Source of the DNA: an uncultured Eubacterium sp. | Lineage (GTDB): Bacteria > Bacillota > Clostridia > Lachnospirales > Lachnospiraceae | Assembly: GCA_910586445.1 (NCBI GenBank) | Contig: CAJUHV010000068.1 | Span: 1 to 21,402 of the forward strand | DNA: 21,402 bases | Direction: 5' to 3' | Part shown: positions 1-7,982 of the stretch, piece after piece | Layout of the letters: each line of letters opens with the position of its first letter | How positions within the stretch are numbered: position 1 is the first letter of the stretch | The notes under the pieces: model-generated | What the model was told of the DNA's origin: nothing | Database searches by the model: none | Seen by the model: only the letters and a program-made list of their open reading frames with translations | Translations under genes and position numbers: made by a program

Positions 1-251
1 AACTCAATTATCCTATTCAGATACTTTGTTCTTGTTATTGTCTTCATATAATCGCTCGCTTTCAAAAAATATATATTTTTATTTTTTCGAAACCATATTA
101 CAATTCCTAATTATACCAATACAAAATAGTATATGCAAGAGACCGGTTTCAAAACAGTAAAATTCTTATTTATTTGAAAGCATCTGTTTCCATCAATATT
201 TCTTTTGCCCCCAATATGGTCATTACAATGGGCAAAGCAATCGAATCTTGT
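1..251. other. AT-rich gene-free left edge
   Basis: No open frame here has a ribosome site or recognisable protein. The stretch is AT-rich. Around 60-95 there is an A-run followed by a T-run, flanked by TTTC and GAAA, that could fold as a weak hairpin, but it is not a convincing terminator without knowing the upstream gene. I see no tRNA, promoter or repeat that I can defend. Confidence 0.5.
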
Positions 252-384
252 GTTATTGTTCACTCCGTGCCCAGCAGCCTTCGCAGATCCAGCTTAAATT
301 CGCTTCGTGAATGGGATCTGCTCACTTCTGAATCACTTTCTTACGGACTTTGCAGTGAATGCAGAGTCCTGTATGAACAGTAAC
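252..384. repeat. 133-bp imperfect palindromic element (MITE-like or structured RNA)
   Basis: The ends are near-perfect inverted repeats: GTTATTGTTCA at 252-262 and TGAACAGTAAC at 374-384, 10 of 11 complementary. Inside are two hairpins: GCAGATCC (283-290) with GGATCTGC (314-321), perfect, and GGACTTTGCA (345-354) with TGCAGAGTCC (360-369), one G-T wobble. Minus-strand reading gives short peptides with CIHC and CEGC knuckles broken by a stop, so a decayed zinc-ribbon-like gene was considered. The symmetric folding favours a non-autonomous repeat or a structured RNA. No second copy is in the window, so mobility is inference. Confidence 0.5.
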
Positions 385-455
385 GATCATGTCAATGTGG
401 AGCAAATGTGAAATTTTTATCCCGTATACAAAAAGCACAAATATCTGTTAACATA

Positions 456-483
456 TTGTTTTACAGCCTCACTGCTGTATAAT
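456..483 (+). promoter_or_regulatory. Putative sigma-A promoter of the MATE gene
   Basis: A consensus -10 TATAAT lies at 478-483, with a weak -35 TTGTTT at 456-461 and a 16-bp spacer. Transcription would begin near 490, giving a leader of about 45 nt before the ATG at 536. The ribosome site AAAGGAGA lies just upstream of the start at about 520-528. Confidence 0.5.
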
Positions 484-535
484 AAGTACATTAGCAGGCA
501 TACGCTGCTTTACATTCAAAAAGGAGATAGCTATT

Positions 536-1894
536 ATGCACAAACGACAATCTGCAAATGACCTGACAATCGGAAATCCTTTGACCAAAATACTATTGTT
601 CTCGCTGCCCCTTGTATTCGGCACTTTGTTCCAGCAGCTCTACAATTTCGTAGATACGATTATAATAGGCCGCTGTCTGGGAGAAAGCGCGCTGGCTGCG
701 GTAGGTGTCACATACAGCCTGAACTTTTTAATACTCGGCTTTGTACAGGGCTGCGCTGTCGGCTTCGGCGTGCCGGTATCCCAGTCATTTGGAGCAAAAG
801 ATCAGGATGATGTACACCGATATTACTGGAACGGCCTGTGGCTGTCTGCCGCGATCAGCATTATTTTTACCATTGCTACCATTTTGATGACTGTGCCGCT
901 GCTCAGGCTGATCCATACGCCGGCAGAGATTCTGGACATGGCAGCTGACTATATTAAAATTATCTTTCTGGGCATCCCTCTGTCAATGCTTTATAATCAT
1001 TCAGCCAGCGTACTGCGTGCACTCGGAGACTCCAGGCATCCGTTTTATTTCCTGCTGGTATCCTGTATGCTGAATATCATCCTTGACTACCTTCTGGTCG
1101 CAGTAATCCCATGCGGTGTCGCCGGAGCTGCCGCTGCTACCATACTAAGCCAGGGCGTCAGCGGCCTTTTAAACTGCTGGTGGCTTTTTGCAAAAACAGA
1201 CGGCTTCTCAGCCAGAAAAAAAGACCTTGCCTTCTCAGCTGCCCATGCAAAACGGCTCTGCGTCATCGGCCTGCCGATGGGATTTGAATACTCAGTCTCC
1301 GCAGTCGGCGCAGTCGTTGTGCAGAATGCCATCAATGCCTTAGGCAGCGTAGCGATCGCAGCACAGACGACAGGCGAAAAAATCCGACAGATGTTTACCC
1401 TGCCGATGGAGAGCGTGGGTATGGCCATGGCAACATACACTGCGCAAAACTATGGTGCCAGAAAATATGACCGTATTCAAAGCGGCATAAAAAGCAGCCT
1501 GCTGATTCAGTATGTATACTGCCTTGTTTCCTGGCTTGCGATTTTCTGTACAAAAACCGGCCTTGTATCGCTCGTGCTCGGTGAAAGTTCCAGCCCGACA
1601 GCGGTAAAGGCTCTGGAATACCTGACCCGGATCAGCGTATTATTTGCCATACATGGCTCTTTGATGATATTCCGCAATACACTGCAGGGCATGGGGTACA
1701 GTTTCCAGGCAATCCTCTCTGGTATCGGAGAACTGATCGGACGCAGCAGCGGAGCCGCACTTGCATTTACCAGCCTGGGATTTACGGCGATCTGTTATGC
1801 CAATCCTATTTCATGGCTGCTCGCTTTGTGCTACTGCGTTATCATGGTATTTGTGTATCTGCGTAAATGTAAAGACCTGCACGAGAATGACTGA
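536..1894 (+). CDS. MATE family multidrug/cation efflux transporter
   Basis: The 452-aa product is the usual length for a MATE (MatE, NorM/DinF superfamily) inner-membrane antiporter, which exports cationic drugs or metabolites using a Na+ or H+ gradient. It opens with the typical Clostridia form, a charged N-terminus then NPLTKILLFSLPLVFGTLFQ, followed by QLYNFVDTIIIGRCLGESALAAVG in the first MatE repeat. A second MatE repeat begins near residue 235 (GLPMGFEYSVSAVGAVVVQNAI). About twelve hydrophobic segments run along the sequence. The start follows AAAGGAGA at good spacing. The gene is monocistronic, with a TATAAT promoter at 478-483. Substrate cannot be told from sequence; these paralogs are numerous in Lachnospiraceae. 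Family assignment is secure, substrate unknown. Confidence 0.93.
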   Translation: MHKRQSANDLTIGNPLTKILLFSLPLVFGTLFQQLYNFVDTIIIGRCLGESALAAVGVTYSLNFLILGFVQGCAVGFGVPVSQSFGAKDQDDVHRYYWNGLWLSAAISIIFTIATILMTVPLLRLIHTPAEILDMAADYIKIIFLGIPLSMLYNHSASVLRALGDSRHPFYFLLVSCMLNIILDYLLVAVIPCGVAGAAAATILSQGVSGLLNCWWLFAKTDGFSARKKDLAFSAAHAKRLCVIGLPMGFEYSVSAVGAVVVQNAINALGSVAIAAQTTGEKIRQMFTLPMESVGMAMATYTAQNYGARKYDRIQSGIKSSLLIQYVYCLVSWLAIFCTKTGLVSLVLGESSSPTAVKALEYLTRISVLFAIHGSLMIFRNTLQGMGYSFQAILSGIGELIGRSSGAALAFTSLGFTAICYANPISWLLALCYCVIMVFVYLRKCKDLHEND

Positions 1895-2045
1895 CCAGAT
1901 ATTCTTTTAAATTTATAAGTTTTTATATACAAATATATAAAGAAGCGTTATACTGATATGCAGAGTCAGATACTATATAAAGCAGTTTTCAAATACGCTT
2001 TAAAAACAGCTTATTGATTATTATATCAACATCAGGAGTAAAAAT

Positions 2046-2939
2046 ATGGAAAAACACGAATATAAAATAATTGCAGACGGAGCTTCGGATTTAGATCCCG
2101 CTTACGCACAGGAACACGATGTAGATCTTGTACCTTTTTATGTATCGTTTGACGATGCTACCTATCAGAAAGAGCTTGTAGAGGTCGGCATACGGGAATT
2201 TTATCAAAAAATGATCGATCACCCGAAAATATTCCCAAAATCATCCATGCCTTCCGTCCAAGATTATATAGACGCTTTCGAACCATATGCCAAAAACAGC
2301 ATATCTATCTTGTGCATATGCATCACAGCAAAATTTTCCGGTTCCTATAATTGTGCTATGACAGCCGCCGGAATGATGAAAGATACTTATCCCGAGACTG
2401 AAATTACAATCATAGACTCGACGCTGAATACCGTCTTGGAGGGAATGTTTGTCATGGAAGCTGTCCGTATGAAGCAAGACGGCCTTTCTTATAGGGAAAC
2501 GATTGACAGACTGCTGAAAATGCGAGAAACAGGCCGGATTCTTTTTACAGTCGGCGGCATGTCATACCTCGTACACGGCGGCAGGGTCGGAAAGCTGGTC
2601 GGACTTGCAGCAAATACACTGAACATACGCCCGCTGATTACGATGAAGGAAGGAGAAATTTTTCCTTCCGGGCTTGCAAGAAGCCGGAAAAAATCAAAAG
2701 ATAAAGTCATTGATATGATCTGCGCACATTTTGAAGAAACCCACGAAAATGCCGCCCATTACTGTATTCACGTCGGATACGGCTATGATTACGAAGAGGC
2801 TGCGGCATTCCGCGACCAGGTGTATAAAGCTGTTGCAAAAGACGGGATCGAAATACATCAGATTGGAGCTACTGTTGGTGTTCATACCGGCCCGCATCCA
2901 ATCGGCGTAGGCATTCTAAAAAAATACGAATATGTATAG
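2046..2939 (+). CDS. DegV family fatty-acid-binding protein
   Basis: The 297-aa protein has standard DegV length and landmarks: N-terminal IIADGASDLDPAYA, the KSSMPSVQDY segment (usual TSQPS region), KFSGSYNCAMTAA (usual TLSGSYQ) and YLVHGGRVGK near residue 177. DegV proteins bind a fatty acid between two domains. Firmicute paralogs (FakB) present it to the kinase FakA for acyl-phosphate and phospholipid synthesis. FakA is not in this window, so a FakB role is an inference, though the adjacent phospholipid operon fits. The ribosome site AGGAG sits 7 nt before the ATG. A 150-bp AT-rich gap separates it from the MATE gene, so it probably has its own promoter, but I cannot pick a clear one. It converges on the radical SAM gene with only 6 bp between stops and no visible terminator. 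Confidence 0.92.
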   Translation: MEKHEYKIIADGASDLDPAYAQEHDVDLVPFYVSFDDATYQKELVEVGIREFYQKMIDHPKIFPKSSMPSVQDYIDAFEPYAKNSISILCICITAKFSGSYNCAMTAAGMMKDTYPETEITIIDSTLNTVLEGMFVMEAVRMKQDGLSYRETIDRLLKMRETGRILFTVGGMSYLVHGGRVGKLVGLAANTLNIRPLITMKEGEIFPSGLARSRKKSKDKVIDMICAHFEETHENAAHYCIHVGYGYDYEEAAAFRDQVYKAVAKDGIEIHQIGATVGVHTGPHPIGVGILKKYEYV

Positions 2940-2945
2940 AAAATT

Positions 2946-3929
2946 TTAGCTTCTCATAAAATATTTTCCCTGCCAGGTACCGCGCTCGCAAAACCGGCGT
3001 GTAAATGCATTCAAAACCCGCTTTTTATCTGCACTCCAGGCAGGTGCCAGCAGAAGCTTTTTCGGCCCATCGCCGGTAAGACGGTGGACAACCATCGAAG
3101 GCGGCAGGTGCTCCAGACAGGTAATGACAAAATCTACATATTCATCCATGCTAAAAAGGCGGAACGGATTCTTTTCATAGATTTCAGCCAGATCTGTTCC
3201 TTTGAGCACATGGAGCAGCTGCAGCTTAATCCCATCTATTGCCGGGGAAAAATGGGCAATATAATCCACAGACTGCAGCATCTGCGCAGGCGATTCCATA
3301 GGAAACCCCAAAATCAGATGTACGATAACAGTCAGCCCCTCTGCTTTCAGCTGCCTGACTGCCTCCTCAAAGCAGGAAAGCGGATAGCCGCGGCGAATCC
3401 ATGCCGCCGTATCAGGATGAATCGTCTGGAGCCCCAGCTCTACCCAGACCGGCTTCTCCTTATTCAGACTGCTTAACAGCCTAATCTTTTCCTTATCCAG
3501 ACAATCCGGCCTTGTAGCAATCGAAAGAGCCGCAGCCTGCGGATGCGAGAGCGCTTCGCTAAACAGTTCCCGCAGGCGGGACACCGGCGCATACGTATTG
3601 GTAAATGACTGAAAATATGCAATATAGCGCCCGCTCTCTGACGGCATTTTTTTGGAAAGCAGCCTCTTTCCTGCCTCAATCTGCTGCCAGATACTCACTG
3701 TACCTTTATTTTCTGCCTGTTCCAGACTGCCCCCTGTAAACTCACCAGATCCTCCCGCGCTGCAGAAAATACAGCCGCCCGTTCCCACTTTACCATCCCG
3801 GTTCGGACAGCTCATGCCTGCCTCAAGCGACAGCTTATACACTTTTGTGCCAAATACGGATTTCAGCCATGCATTCAAGGAGTAATAGTGCCTGCCATCC
3901 CAGTACTTATCCATATATTCCTGATTCAT
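2946..3929 (-). CDS. TIGR01212 (YhcC-like) radical SAM protein
   Basis: The 327-aa protein belongs to the TIGR01212/YhcC radical SAM family, related to the Elp3 group. The N-terminus has MSCPNRDGKVGTGGCIFC, with the CxxC pair and an upstream cysteine 12 residues earlier, as in YhcC homologs, for the 4Fe-4S cluster. YFQSFTNTYAP and WVELGLQTIHPDTAAWIRRG are further family signatures, and VHLILGFPMES is the TIM-barrel strand with the conserved LGFP. The reaction of this family is not established; RNA modification has been suggested because of the Elp3 relationship. It starts 23 bp after psd with GGGGA upstream, so it is probably the last gene of the phospholipid operon. Whether that reflects function or just co-transcription cannot be told. 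Confidence 0.9.
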   Translation of the reverse strand: MNQEYMDKYWDGRHYYSLNAWLKSVFGTKVYKLSLEAGMSCPNRDGKVGTGGCIFCSAGGSGEFTGGSLEQAENKGTVSIWQQIEAGKRLLSKKMPSESGRYIAYFQSFTNTYAPVSRLRELFSEALSHPQAAALSIATRPDCLDKEKIRLLSSLNKEKPVWVELGLQTIHPDTAAWIRRGYPLSCFEEAVRQLKAEGLTVIVHLILGFPMESPAQMLQSVDYIAHFSPAIDGIKLQLLHVLKGTDLAEIYEKNPFRLFSMDEYVDFVITCLEHLPPSMVVHRLTGDGPKKLLLAPAWSADKKRVLNAFTRRFCERGTWQGKYFMRS

Positions 3930-3952
3930 TATACAATCTTCCCCGCTCAGTA

Positions 3953-4846
3953 TCAGATAAATCTTTGTCGGCTCCTATGCCCTGCCTTTACCCCGATCTT
4001 CTCCCCCATCCGTACCTTCGTTTCAATCCCGCTTTTGGAATACCTCAATAGATCGCCGCTCGGCAGCACCTGCCCTTTTTGAGTCATAAGGATGATCGTA
4101 GAGCCTCCAAAAGCAAAATTCCCTTTTTCTTCTCCACGCTCTACGCACTTCTTTCCCTGACGGTTTTCGATCCTGCCTACCAAAAGCGCACCCACCTCCA
4201 TACAGAGCACCGTGCCAAAGTTTTCTGATTTTAACAGGCAGTATTCCCTCGTATTTTCCTTATAGATCGGAAACACATCATTTGCCGCCGGATTTACTGT
4301 ATGAAATACTCCCTCTATCCTGCGCCCTGCCGAGACAGTCCCGCGGTCTACAAAGACATATCTATGATAATCATCCGCACACAGACGAAAGACCCAGACA
4401 TATCCCCCTGCGAATTTCTCTGCCAGCTTTTTGTCTTTTAAAAGCTCCGCAGCTGTATACCTTGTATGCTTTACGGTAAATGTACACCCTTTTTCGATTT
4501 TATATACGCCAAGCCTGCTGTCACACGGGCTGATCCATACGTTTTTTTCCTGATTAACGGGCCGGGCACCCTGCGCCAGCTTCCGGGTAAAAAAATCATT
4601 AAACGAAGCATACTTTTTCTGCTCATAATCATCCATGTCAATCGAATGGCACCGAATAAACACCGGTACAAAAAGTGCCGAAGCTCTCGATTCCATTATC
4701 GATCTGCCGAATTCTGAAACCCGTTTTGATATAAACGGCCTTATAAGCATTCTTCCGGCTGCATGCCCGTAAATCCATGCAAGCAGGCGGTCCTGCAGCG
4801 AATGATCCTCACTAATATTTCCCTTACGGTCTGCGGTCATATTCAT
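3953..4846 (-). CDS. psd: Phosphatidylserine decarboxylase proenzyme
   Basis: It makes phosphatidylethanolamine from phosphatidylserine at the membrane. With the ATG at 4846 the product is 297 aa. This start has AAAGGAGA about 7 nt upstream, whereas the frame also opens 30 codons earlier without a ribosome site, so I prefer 4846. FNDFFTRKL, SPCDSRLG (putative catalytic Asp), CADDYHRYVFVDRG and VFHTVNPAA (His) match the PSD family. FGGSTIIL near residues 246-253 holds the GGST autocleavage site (Ser249), where the proenzyme splits and the Ser becomes pyruvoyl. It follows pssA on the same strand after 206 bp, which is open in the alternative pssA frame (see the G10 tract). The pathway order, synthase then decarboxylase, is typical. 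Confidence 0.93.
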   Translation of the reverse strand: MNMTADRKGNISEDHSLQDRLLAWIYGHAAGRMLIRPFISKRVSEFGRSIMESRASALFVPVFIRCHSIDMDDYEQKKYASFNDFFTRKLAQGARPVNQEKNVWISPCDSRLGVYKIEKGCTFTVKHTRYTAAELLKDKKLAEKFAGGYVWVFRLCADDYHRYVFVDRGTVSAGRRIEGVFHTVNPAANDVFPIYKENTREYCLLKSENFGTVLCMEVGALLVGRIENRQGKKCVERGEEKGNFAFGGSTIILMTQKGQVLPSGDLLRYSKSGIETKVRMGEKIGVKAGHRSRQRFI

Positions 4847-5052
4847 ATTGAGTCTCCTTTCTACTTCATCCCATACGGACAGCCGCCAGATTACAGCACG
4901 CTGTACTTTACGCGCTGTCTCGCCGAGAGAAAACAAACACCTTCAAACAAGAGCCCGGAATCCTGTCTAGGCTGATATCCTGCGAAAAGCAGTCCTTAAA
5001 CAAGCCTTCGTACACTGTCTGACAGCTGACAGGCTCCATAAATCTTTCACCG

Positions 5053-5778
5053 TCATATAAACAATGACTGCCCATATCTGCCTGAAACCGATTCCTGTCT
5101 GACTCTTTTACCCGGCGGAAAATACCCCCCCCCCAGGATTTTCGCTACAAATATAAGTGTTAACATAATAAGCACCACTACAAATACAAGCAGGATCATT
5201 TTCATAGCCGTCAGCTTTTTCAGCTTAAAATCTACGATAAACATCGCTCCGACAATCATTACCAAAAGATGCATAATCGTTAAAAACTGTATATGGTTTA
5301 AAAACATTGGTGCAAACAAAAACAAAATCGGCAGCGCAATCGCCATCGAAGTAATCGGCAGTCCCTGATAATACTCCTTATCCGCCTCTGTCACAGCCTG
5401 ACGCTTTTCTTCCATTACGTTAAAATATGCAAGGCGCACAAGCCCCGCCAGCCCGTACAGTACAAGTACTGCCATGCTGAATCTGCGCCTCATCCCGCTC
5501 TGATAACAGATCATCATTGGAAGTACGCCAAAACAGACAAGATCACATAATGAATCAATCTGTATTCCAAAGTTTTTCTCATCTGCTGTCCGGTTCTTTT
5601 TCGTCCGGGCAACCTTGCCGTCAAACATATCCAGCAGTCCCGAGCACGCCAGACAAAATACTGCCCATTTCAGCTGCATGGACGCAGCCAGAAAAATGCC
5701 TATGCCGCCAGAGGCAAAGCTCAAATATGTAAGTATTACCGTATAGTCCCAAAATCCAAGCATCTGCAGCCACCTCAT
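5053..5778 (-). CDS. pssA: CDP-diacylglycerol-serine O-phosphatidyltransferase
   Basis: This integral membrane CDP-alcohol phosphatidyltransferase would join CDP-diacylglycerol and L-serine to give phosphatidylserine, the substrate of the downstream Psd. The CDP-OH-P motif is visible: D50, D53-G54, A57-R58, G71, D75 and D79 (the segment FGIQIDSLCDLVCFG). The 12-residue AR-to-G spacing resembles Lachnospiraceae PssA rather than the strict 8-residue spacing of shorter family members. Several hydrophobic helices follow. The ATG overlaps the stop of the upstream gene by 4 bp (ATGA), implying translational coupling. The C-terminus after about residue 215 is odd: it is encoded across a run of ten G (5125-5134). 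The current frame ends 23 residues later, while a frame with nine G would run 71 codons to 4908. Confidence 0.9.
   Translation of the reverse strand: MRWLQMLGFWDYTVILTYLSFASGGIGIFLAASMQLKWAVFCLACSGLLDMFDGKVARTKKNRTADEKNFGIQIDSLCDLVCFGVLPMMICYQSGMRRRFSMAVLVLYGLAGLVRLAYFNVMEEKRQAVTEADKEYYQGLPITSMAIALPILFLFAPMFLNHIQFLTIMHLLVMIVGAMFIVDFKLKKLTAMKMILLVFVVVLIMLTLIFVAKILGGGYFPPGKRVRQESVSGRYGQSLFI
5125..5134 (-). repeat. G10 homopolymer tract inside pssA
   Basis: Ten consecutive C on the + strand read as G10 in pssA, encoding part of Leu-Gly-Gly-Gly at residues 215-218. As written, 23 residues follow. Losing one G opens a 71-codon tail ending in TAA at 4908-4910, filling most of the gap to psd. Gaining one G gives a tail of about six residues. 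Such tracts are prone to slipped-strand mispairing, polymerase slippage and sequencing error; which applies here cannot be decided from one sequence. Confidence 0.8.
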
Positions 5779-6827
5779 GCTTCTAATCTTTTATAGTTGT
5801 CCGTCTGCTTTGCAGCCTTTATCGAATAATAGATCTGTGCTACAATCGTAAACCACGCACTGATCAGCAGCTGGCTGTAATAGCCAAGGCCGCGTGATAA
5901 AACCATCGCAGGCAGCGTCACCGCACCGAATACCGGCATAAAGATCTGCAGGAATAAAGTCTCACTGATCCCCATTCCTCCCGGCAGCGGCAGCATATCT
6001 ACGGAAACTGAAATAACAGCCTGTAAAAATACGACATCCCACATGGATACTCCCGTCCTGCCAAATGCCAGATAAACCATCCATGTAACTGTAAACAGCG
6101 CAAACCGCTGCACAAATGTAATCAATATAACGTAGACAATCACCCGCTTATGATCTTTCAGATAAGCAGCCGTCTCCCTGTATACCTGCATGGATTCGGA
6201 AAATTTTTTCCTGCGCGATTCCTTATGTTTTAAAAGATGCAGTTTTTCCAGCCAGTCCATTCCCTGCAGAATAATTCTTTCCGCCAGAAGCGGATGAAAT
6301 ACCAGCACCGTCATAAAGCTGACGCAGAATACATTCAAGAACAGCCCCAGATAATAGACAGGCAGTATGCCCTCCAAGTAGCGGTGCAGAAATCCCCTGC
6401 CAAAAATTAAAATGCCAAGCCCTGTTACAACCAGCACGAGCTTATATGTAATCGTCACAATCATTAAGATCACCGTTGCAACCGGAATCGGTATTTTTTC
6501 TTTATTCATATAATAAATCTGCATAGGCTGGCCGCCCGTGGCAGACGGTGTAATGCAGCTGAAAAAAAATCCAACGGATGAAAATAAAAAACAGATCCGT
6601 TTCTTTAGGAAAATGCGAAAAGATTTCATCATGTACCAGATAATAATCGATTCGCCCCATATAAAAAACATTACAAGAACAACTCCTGGAATCAGCCACC
6701 TGATATCCGCCTTTTGGATTGCCGCCATCATCTCGCCAAAATCTTCACCATGAAAAACACCATAAATAGTGAGTGCAAATACGACAATCAAAAAAACAGC
6801 ATTTCCAATCATTTTCTTCCTGGTCAT
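5775..6827 (-). CDS. Lysylphosphatidylglycerol synthase TM region / UPF0104 family membrane protein
   Basis: The 350-aa polytopic protein matches the UPF0104 (LPG_synthase_TM, YbhN/AglD-like) family: PSATGGQP at residues 94-101 and PLPGGMGISE at 280-289 are the two conserved signatures. About seven to eight hydrophobic segments are visible. It lacks the soluble aminoacyl-transferase domain of MprF, so it is not a complete lysyl-PG synthase. The homologous part of MprF flips lipids, so a role in moving a lipid or lipid-linked substrate across the membrane is plausible but inferred. It overlaps the genes on both sides by 4 bp (ATGA), inside an operon for phospholipid synthesis, which supports a lipid substrate. 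Confidence 0.87.
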   Translation of the reverse strand: MTRKKMIGNAVFLIVVFALTIYGVFHGEDFGEMMAAIQKADIRWLIPGVVLVMFFIWGESIIIWYMMKSFRIFLKKRICFLFSSVGFFFSCITPSATGGQPMQIYYMNKEKIPIPVATVILMIVTITYKLVLVVTGLGILIFGRGFLHRYLEGILPVYYLGLFLNVFCVSFMTVLVFHPLLAERIILQGMDWLEKLHLLKHKESRRKKFSESMQVYRETAAYLKDHKRVIVYVILITFVQRFALFTVTWMVYLAFGRTGVSMWDVVFLQAVISVSVDMLPLPGGMGISETLFLQIFMPVFGAVTLPAMVLSRGLGYYSQLLISAWFTIVAQIYYSIKAAKQTDNYKRLEA

Positions 6828-7522
6828 CCCATCTTTCCTCCTTTTGGAAAAATCCAGCTATTCACTTTATCTAATATTTTTTCATAGCAGCCCCAGACAG
6901 CAGGTATTTTCCCGATTCTAAGACAGATCTCTGCCAATGCAACTCCTCCAATCACATCAATAATCACATGCTGTTTTGTCGTCAATGTGGATATGCACAC
7001 AAGCAGAGCCATCAGGCAGGACAACGCACGGTACCAGCCTGCACTCTCCTTCTTTTCTTTCAGCCCGATATAACAAAACCAGCTTACCAGACAATGAATC
7101 GACGGAAACAGATTATCCGCTGCATCCACATCATACACAAAAAGCATAACCTGATTCCAGAATCCATCCGGCGCTATAGCCGGTCTTGTATTTGTCGTTG
7201 GAAATAATAAAAAGATAATAAAACAGACTATACGTGATATAAAATCCGCTGCAAAAAACTGGCAGACTTGTTTTTTTTCCTGTCTGGCAATTAAGATATA
7301 ATTCGCAATCCAAAATAGATAGCAGCCGATATACACCACCGCAGACACTGGCAGGAACGGAATCATCCGATCCAGTGTTCCTTCTATATTATAATGATGC
7401 CATTCTCCTGCTATGATCCTTGCCCCGCCATAGACTGCCATATTAAAAGAAAATGCTAAAACAAGCGGTACAATGCTATACCACGGCACTACTGTATGAA
7501 TTTTCTTCTGTATGTCCTTCAT
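6824..7522 (-). CDS. PAP2 superfamily membrane phosphatase
   Basis: This is a 232-aa membrane protein of the PAP2 (phosphatidic acid phosphatase type 2) superfamily, close to the PF14378 inositolphosphorylceramide-synthase-like branch. The three phosphatase motifs are present in compact form: NTRP (Arg about 113), LFPSIHC (139-143 FPSIH, replacing PSGH) and TKQHVIIDVIGG, with catalytic-type His185 and Asp189. About six membrane segments surround them. I choose ATG 7522, which has AGGAG 8 nt upstream; the same frame opens 13 codons earlier without a ribosome site. It is the first gene of the lipid operon, with a promoter about 120-150 bp upstream, and overlaps the next gene by 4 bp. Dephosphorylation of PA, PGP or undecaprenyl-PP, or headgroup transfer, are all possible. 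Confidence 0.85.
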   Translation of the reverse strand: MKDIQKKIHTVVPWYSIVPLVLAFSFNMAVYGGARIIAGEWHHYNIEGTLDRMIPFLPVSAVVYIGCYLFWIANYILIARQEKKQVCQFFAADFISRIVCFIIFLLFPTTNTRPAIAPDGFWNQVMLFVYDVDAADNLFPSIHCLVSWFCYIGLKEKKESAGWYRALSCLMALLVCISTLTTKQHVIIDVIGGVALAEICLRIGKIPAVWGCYEKILDKVNSWIFPKGGKMG

Positions 7523-7641
7523 CGCCGCTTCTCCTATACCCACGAGCAGTAAAGCCTGCATGCCGCTTTAAACATTAACGCTCGTAAGTCGATATTACTG
7601 GCAGAGTTTACTGCCCGCCAGTATAGATTCTTATGAAGTTT

Positions 7642-7670
7642 AGTATAACAAGCCGCAACCGAACACTCAA
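7642..7670 (-). promoter_or_regulatory. Sigma-A-type promoter of the phospholipid operon
   Basis: On the minus strand, -35 TTGAGT (complement of 7665-7670) and -10 TATACT (complement of 7642-7647) are separated by exactly 17 bp. The predicted start is near 7635, leaving a leader of about 110 nt before the PAP2 ATG at 7522. It faces away from the LRR gene promoter. The gene-free interval 7523-7982 otherwise shows no repeat or RNA gene I can support. Confidence 0.65.
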
Positions 7671-7893
7671 TACCTTTAATGATATCTTAATAAAACTTTA
7701 AGACATGGCTTATATATGCGACTCATATGCCATATGAATCCACTGATAAATTGTCACCTGTGGAAAAACAGCCAGATAATTCCAACTGTATTTATGCAAA
7801 AGCATACTGCCTGCAATAATATTCAGAAATTCAGAGAAATAGGCAAAATTACAGCTGCATTTCACACAATATAAATATGGAAATTATTGATAT

Positions 7894-7922
7894 TTGACCA
7901 TTCAAAATATGTATGTTATTAT
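7894..7922 (+). promoter_or_regulatory. Sigma-A-type promoter of the LRR protein gene
   Basis: TTGACC at 7894-7899 and TATTAT at 7917-7922 are separated by 17 bp. Transcription would begin near 7929. A strong ribosome site AGGAGGT (7969-7975) lies 7 nt before the ATG at 7983, suggesting high expression. Confidence 0.68.
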
Positions 7923-7982
7923 TTTAACAAATTCTATGACATTTTTCTTATCCGAGAAAATTTATTTTAGGAGGTATTTCAT

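Noticed and set aside
174..383. 69-codon + strand open frame
   Set aside because: It has no ribosome site and most of it runs through the palindromic element at 252-384, where both strands are open by chance. No family resemblance I can defend.
4847..4936. Upstream in-frame start of psd at 4936
   Set aside because: AAAGGAGA directly precedes ATG 4846, and the extra 30 residues do not look like PSD sequence.
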